In this document: in pieces, positions 31,907 to 32,623 of the stretch | Numbering within the stretch: the stretch's first letter is position 1 | How the letters are laid out: the number at the start of each line of letters is the position of its first letter | Source: Streptomyces sp. CT34 | GTDB lineage: Bacteria; Actinomycetota; Actinomycetes; Streptomycetales; Streptomycetaceae | NCBI RefSeq assembly: GCF_000805335.1 | Contig: NZ_KN708638.1 | Span: forward strand, 2,516,040 to 2,548,662 | DNA length: 32,623 nucleotides | Direction of reading: 5' to 3' | Position numbers and translations under genes: made by a program | The notes under the pieces: model-generated | What the model saw: the letters and a program-made list of their open reading frames with translations, nothing else | What the model was told of the DNA's origin: nothing | Database searches by the model: none

Positions 31907-31934
31907 GAGCCGGTCCTCCAAATGCTTCAGGTTC

Positions 31935-31971
31935 TGAAACAATCATGCACATCGATATTTCACGTTGTCAA
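31935..31971 (-). promoter_or_regulatory. Promoter and imperfect dyad between oxidoreductase and MarR genes
   Basis: On the bottom strand, TTGACA (31966-31971) and CATGAT (31942-31947) are 18 bp apart, a good promoter with a short leader. An imperfect 28-bp dyad with outer arms TGAAA / TTTCA (31935-31962) covers the -10 and spacer, a suitable MarR operator. The AT-rich composition is unusual for this genome. Confidence 0.65.
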
Positions 31972-31993
31972 GCAATTGGGTATCCTGGTGTTT

Positions 31994-32473
31994 ATGACCC
32001 CGCGCGCAGACCCCTTGACCGTCGACGTCGTCGACCTGATCGGCACCGTCGTCGTCCGTTACCACGAGGAGTACGAGCACGCCGCGGCCGAGCACTCGCT
32101 CACCGGCGCCCAGGCGCGGCTGCTCAGCCTGCTGGCCGTCGAGCCACTGCCCATGCGACGGCTCGCCCAGCAGCTGAAGTGCGAGCCGTCGAATGTGACC
32201 GGCATCGTGGACCGTCTGGAGTCCCGCGGCCTGGTGGAGCGCCGCCCGGACCCGGCCGACCGCCGCGTCAAGCTGGCCGCCCCGACGGCCGAGGGCGTGC
32301 GGACGGCCGAACGGCTGCGGGCATCCCTGGACTTCGCGCGCGAGCCGCTGGGACAGCTGACCGTCGCCGAGCGCACCCTGCTCAAGCAGCTCCTCCAGCG
32401 GATGCTGGGCATCACCCCCGAGCCGTCGCAGAAGCCGGAGAATCCGGAGAAGGGGGATGAGGGGGAGAAGTAG
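31994..32473 (+). CDS. MarR family transcriptional regulator
   Basis: A 159-aa winged-helix regulator. It has the recognition region PMRRLAQQLKCEPSNVTGIV (about 55-74) and the wing RRPDPADRRVKLAAPTAEG. It is likely a homodimeric repressor of the divergent NADP oxidoreductase and itself. The C-terminus ends in a charged tail (PSQKPENPEKGDEGEK) whose codons are strongly G-rich. The ATG at 31994 was chosen; it has little ribosome-site sequence, so the message may be short-leadered or leaderless. The single Cys near residue 65 lies in the recognition helix and could be redox-sensitive (speculative). Confidence 0.9.
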   Translation: MTPRADPLTVDVVDLIGTVVVRYHEEYEHAAAEHSLTGAQARLLSLLAVEPLPMRRLAQQLKCEPSNVTGIVDRLESRGLVERRPDPADRRVKLAAPTAEGVRTAERLRASLDFAREPLGQLTVAERTLLKQLLQRMLGITPEPSQKPENPEKGDEGEK

Positions 32474-32613
32474 GGAGGAAGGGGAGGGAAGGGGGCGGCG
32501 TCGGCCGCGGGGTGGGCTCGGGGAGGAGCCACGGCCGACCGTTGGGTCCTGGGGCCGTCGAGTCGCTGGGGGCCGTTGGGTTGCAGGGGGGGGTGGGGCG
32601 CAGGGGGCCGGGG
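32453..32613 (+). other. G-tract-rich end of window
   Basis: Runs of three to eight G recur on the top strand (32473-32495: GGG, GGGG, GGG, GGGGG with loops of 5, 1 and 2; and 32586-32613), giving potential G-quadruplex motifs just after the MarR gene. No gene is seen after 32473. Confidence 0.45.
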
Positions 32614-32623
32614 TTGGTGAATT

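Noticed and set aside
31994..32473. MarR gene as OhrR, regulator of ohr
   Set aside because: It lacks the N-terminal peroxide-sensing Cys of OhrR and is divergent from, and presumably paired with, the NADP oxidoreductase.
1..32623. tRNA, rRNA, CRISPR array, insertion sequence, integrase or attachment site
   Set aside because: None could be seen on either strand. The repeats found are minisatellites, promoter repeats or hairpins.

Overview
The window is high-GC actinobacterial DNA. Strong G/C third-codon bias, many GTG starts, TANNNT-type -10 hexamers and a single rare TTA codon all point to Streptomyces. The block fasR-fabD-fabH-acpP-fabF (13131-18127) is the conserved chromosomal type II fatty-acid synthase locus of that genus, so this is core chromosome with accessory genes on both sides. 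I see no rRNA, tRNA, CRISPR array, insertion sequence or prophage gene.

Left part (1-9606): a partial DHA2-type drug efflux transporter diverges from a TetR regulator. Next come two paralogous secreted or membrane-anchored DUF1023 alpha/beta hydrolases that bracket a DUF4429-SHOCT gene and a NarL/DesK-type two-component system. The block ends with a membrane acyltransferase 3 protein that carries the only in-frame TTA (bldA-type) codon I found. The DUF4429 gene has an apparent +1 frameshift just before its SHOCT tail. Related dyad sequences lie upstream of both the sensor kinase and the second hydrolase, so the block may be one envelope-response module (inference).

Middle part (9792-18127): a MerR regulator and aldo/keto reductase operon has a textbook MerR promoter (19-bp spacer with an 18-bp palindrome). 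It is followed by a serine hydrolase that is probably leaderless, a pirin, and the fatty-acid synthase cluster with its PucR-type activator FasR. A hairpin between acpP and fabF may set their relative expression.

Right part (18197-32623): a beta-hydroxyacid dehydrogenase, DUF3145, an SGNH-hydrolase lipoprotein, a DUF4097 lipoprotein and a GH3 beta-glucosidase divergent from a TetR regulator. Then comes one 499-aa protein that fuses a complete nitrilase-family amidase to a complete VanX-type D-Ala-D-Ala dipeptidase. After it is a decayed ribose locus: rbsR is joined directly to the last third of rbsB, rbsA and rbsC are missing, and rbsK is intact. Two LacI-type operators sit upstream of rbsR. 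Last are a 9-bp minisatellite, an Ohr peroxiredoxin, a CurA-like NADPH oxidoreductase and a divergent MarR regulator.

The observations I would check first are the nitrilase-VanX fusion, the rbs deletion junction, the hydrolase/acyltransferase/two-component block with its shared dyads and TTA codon, and the DUF4429 frameshift.
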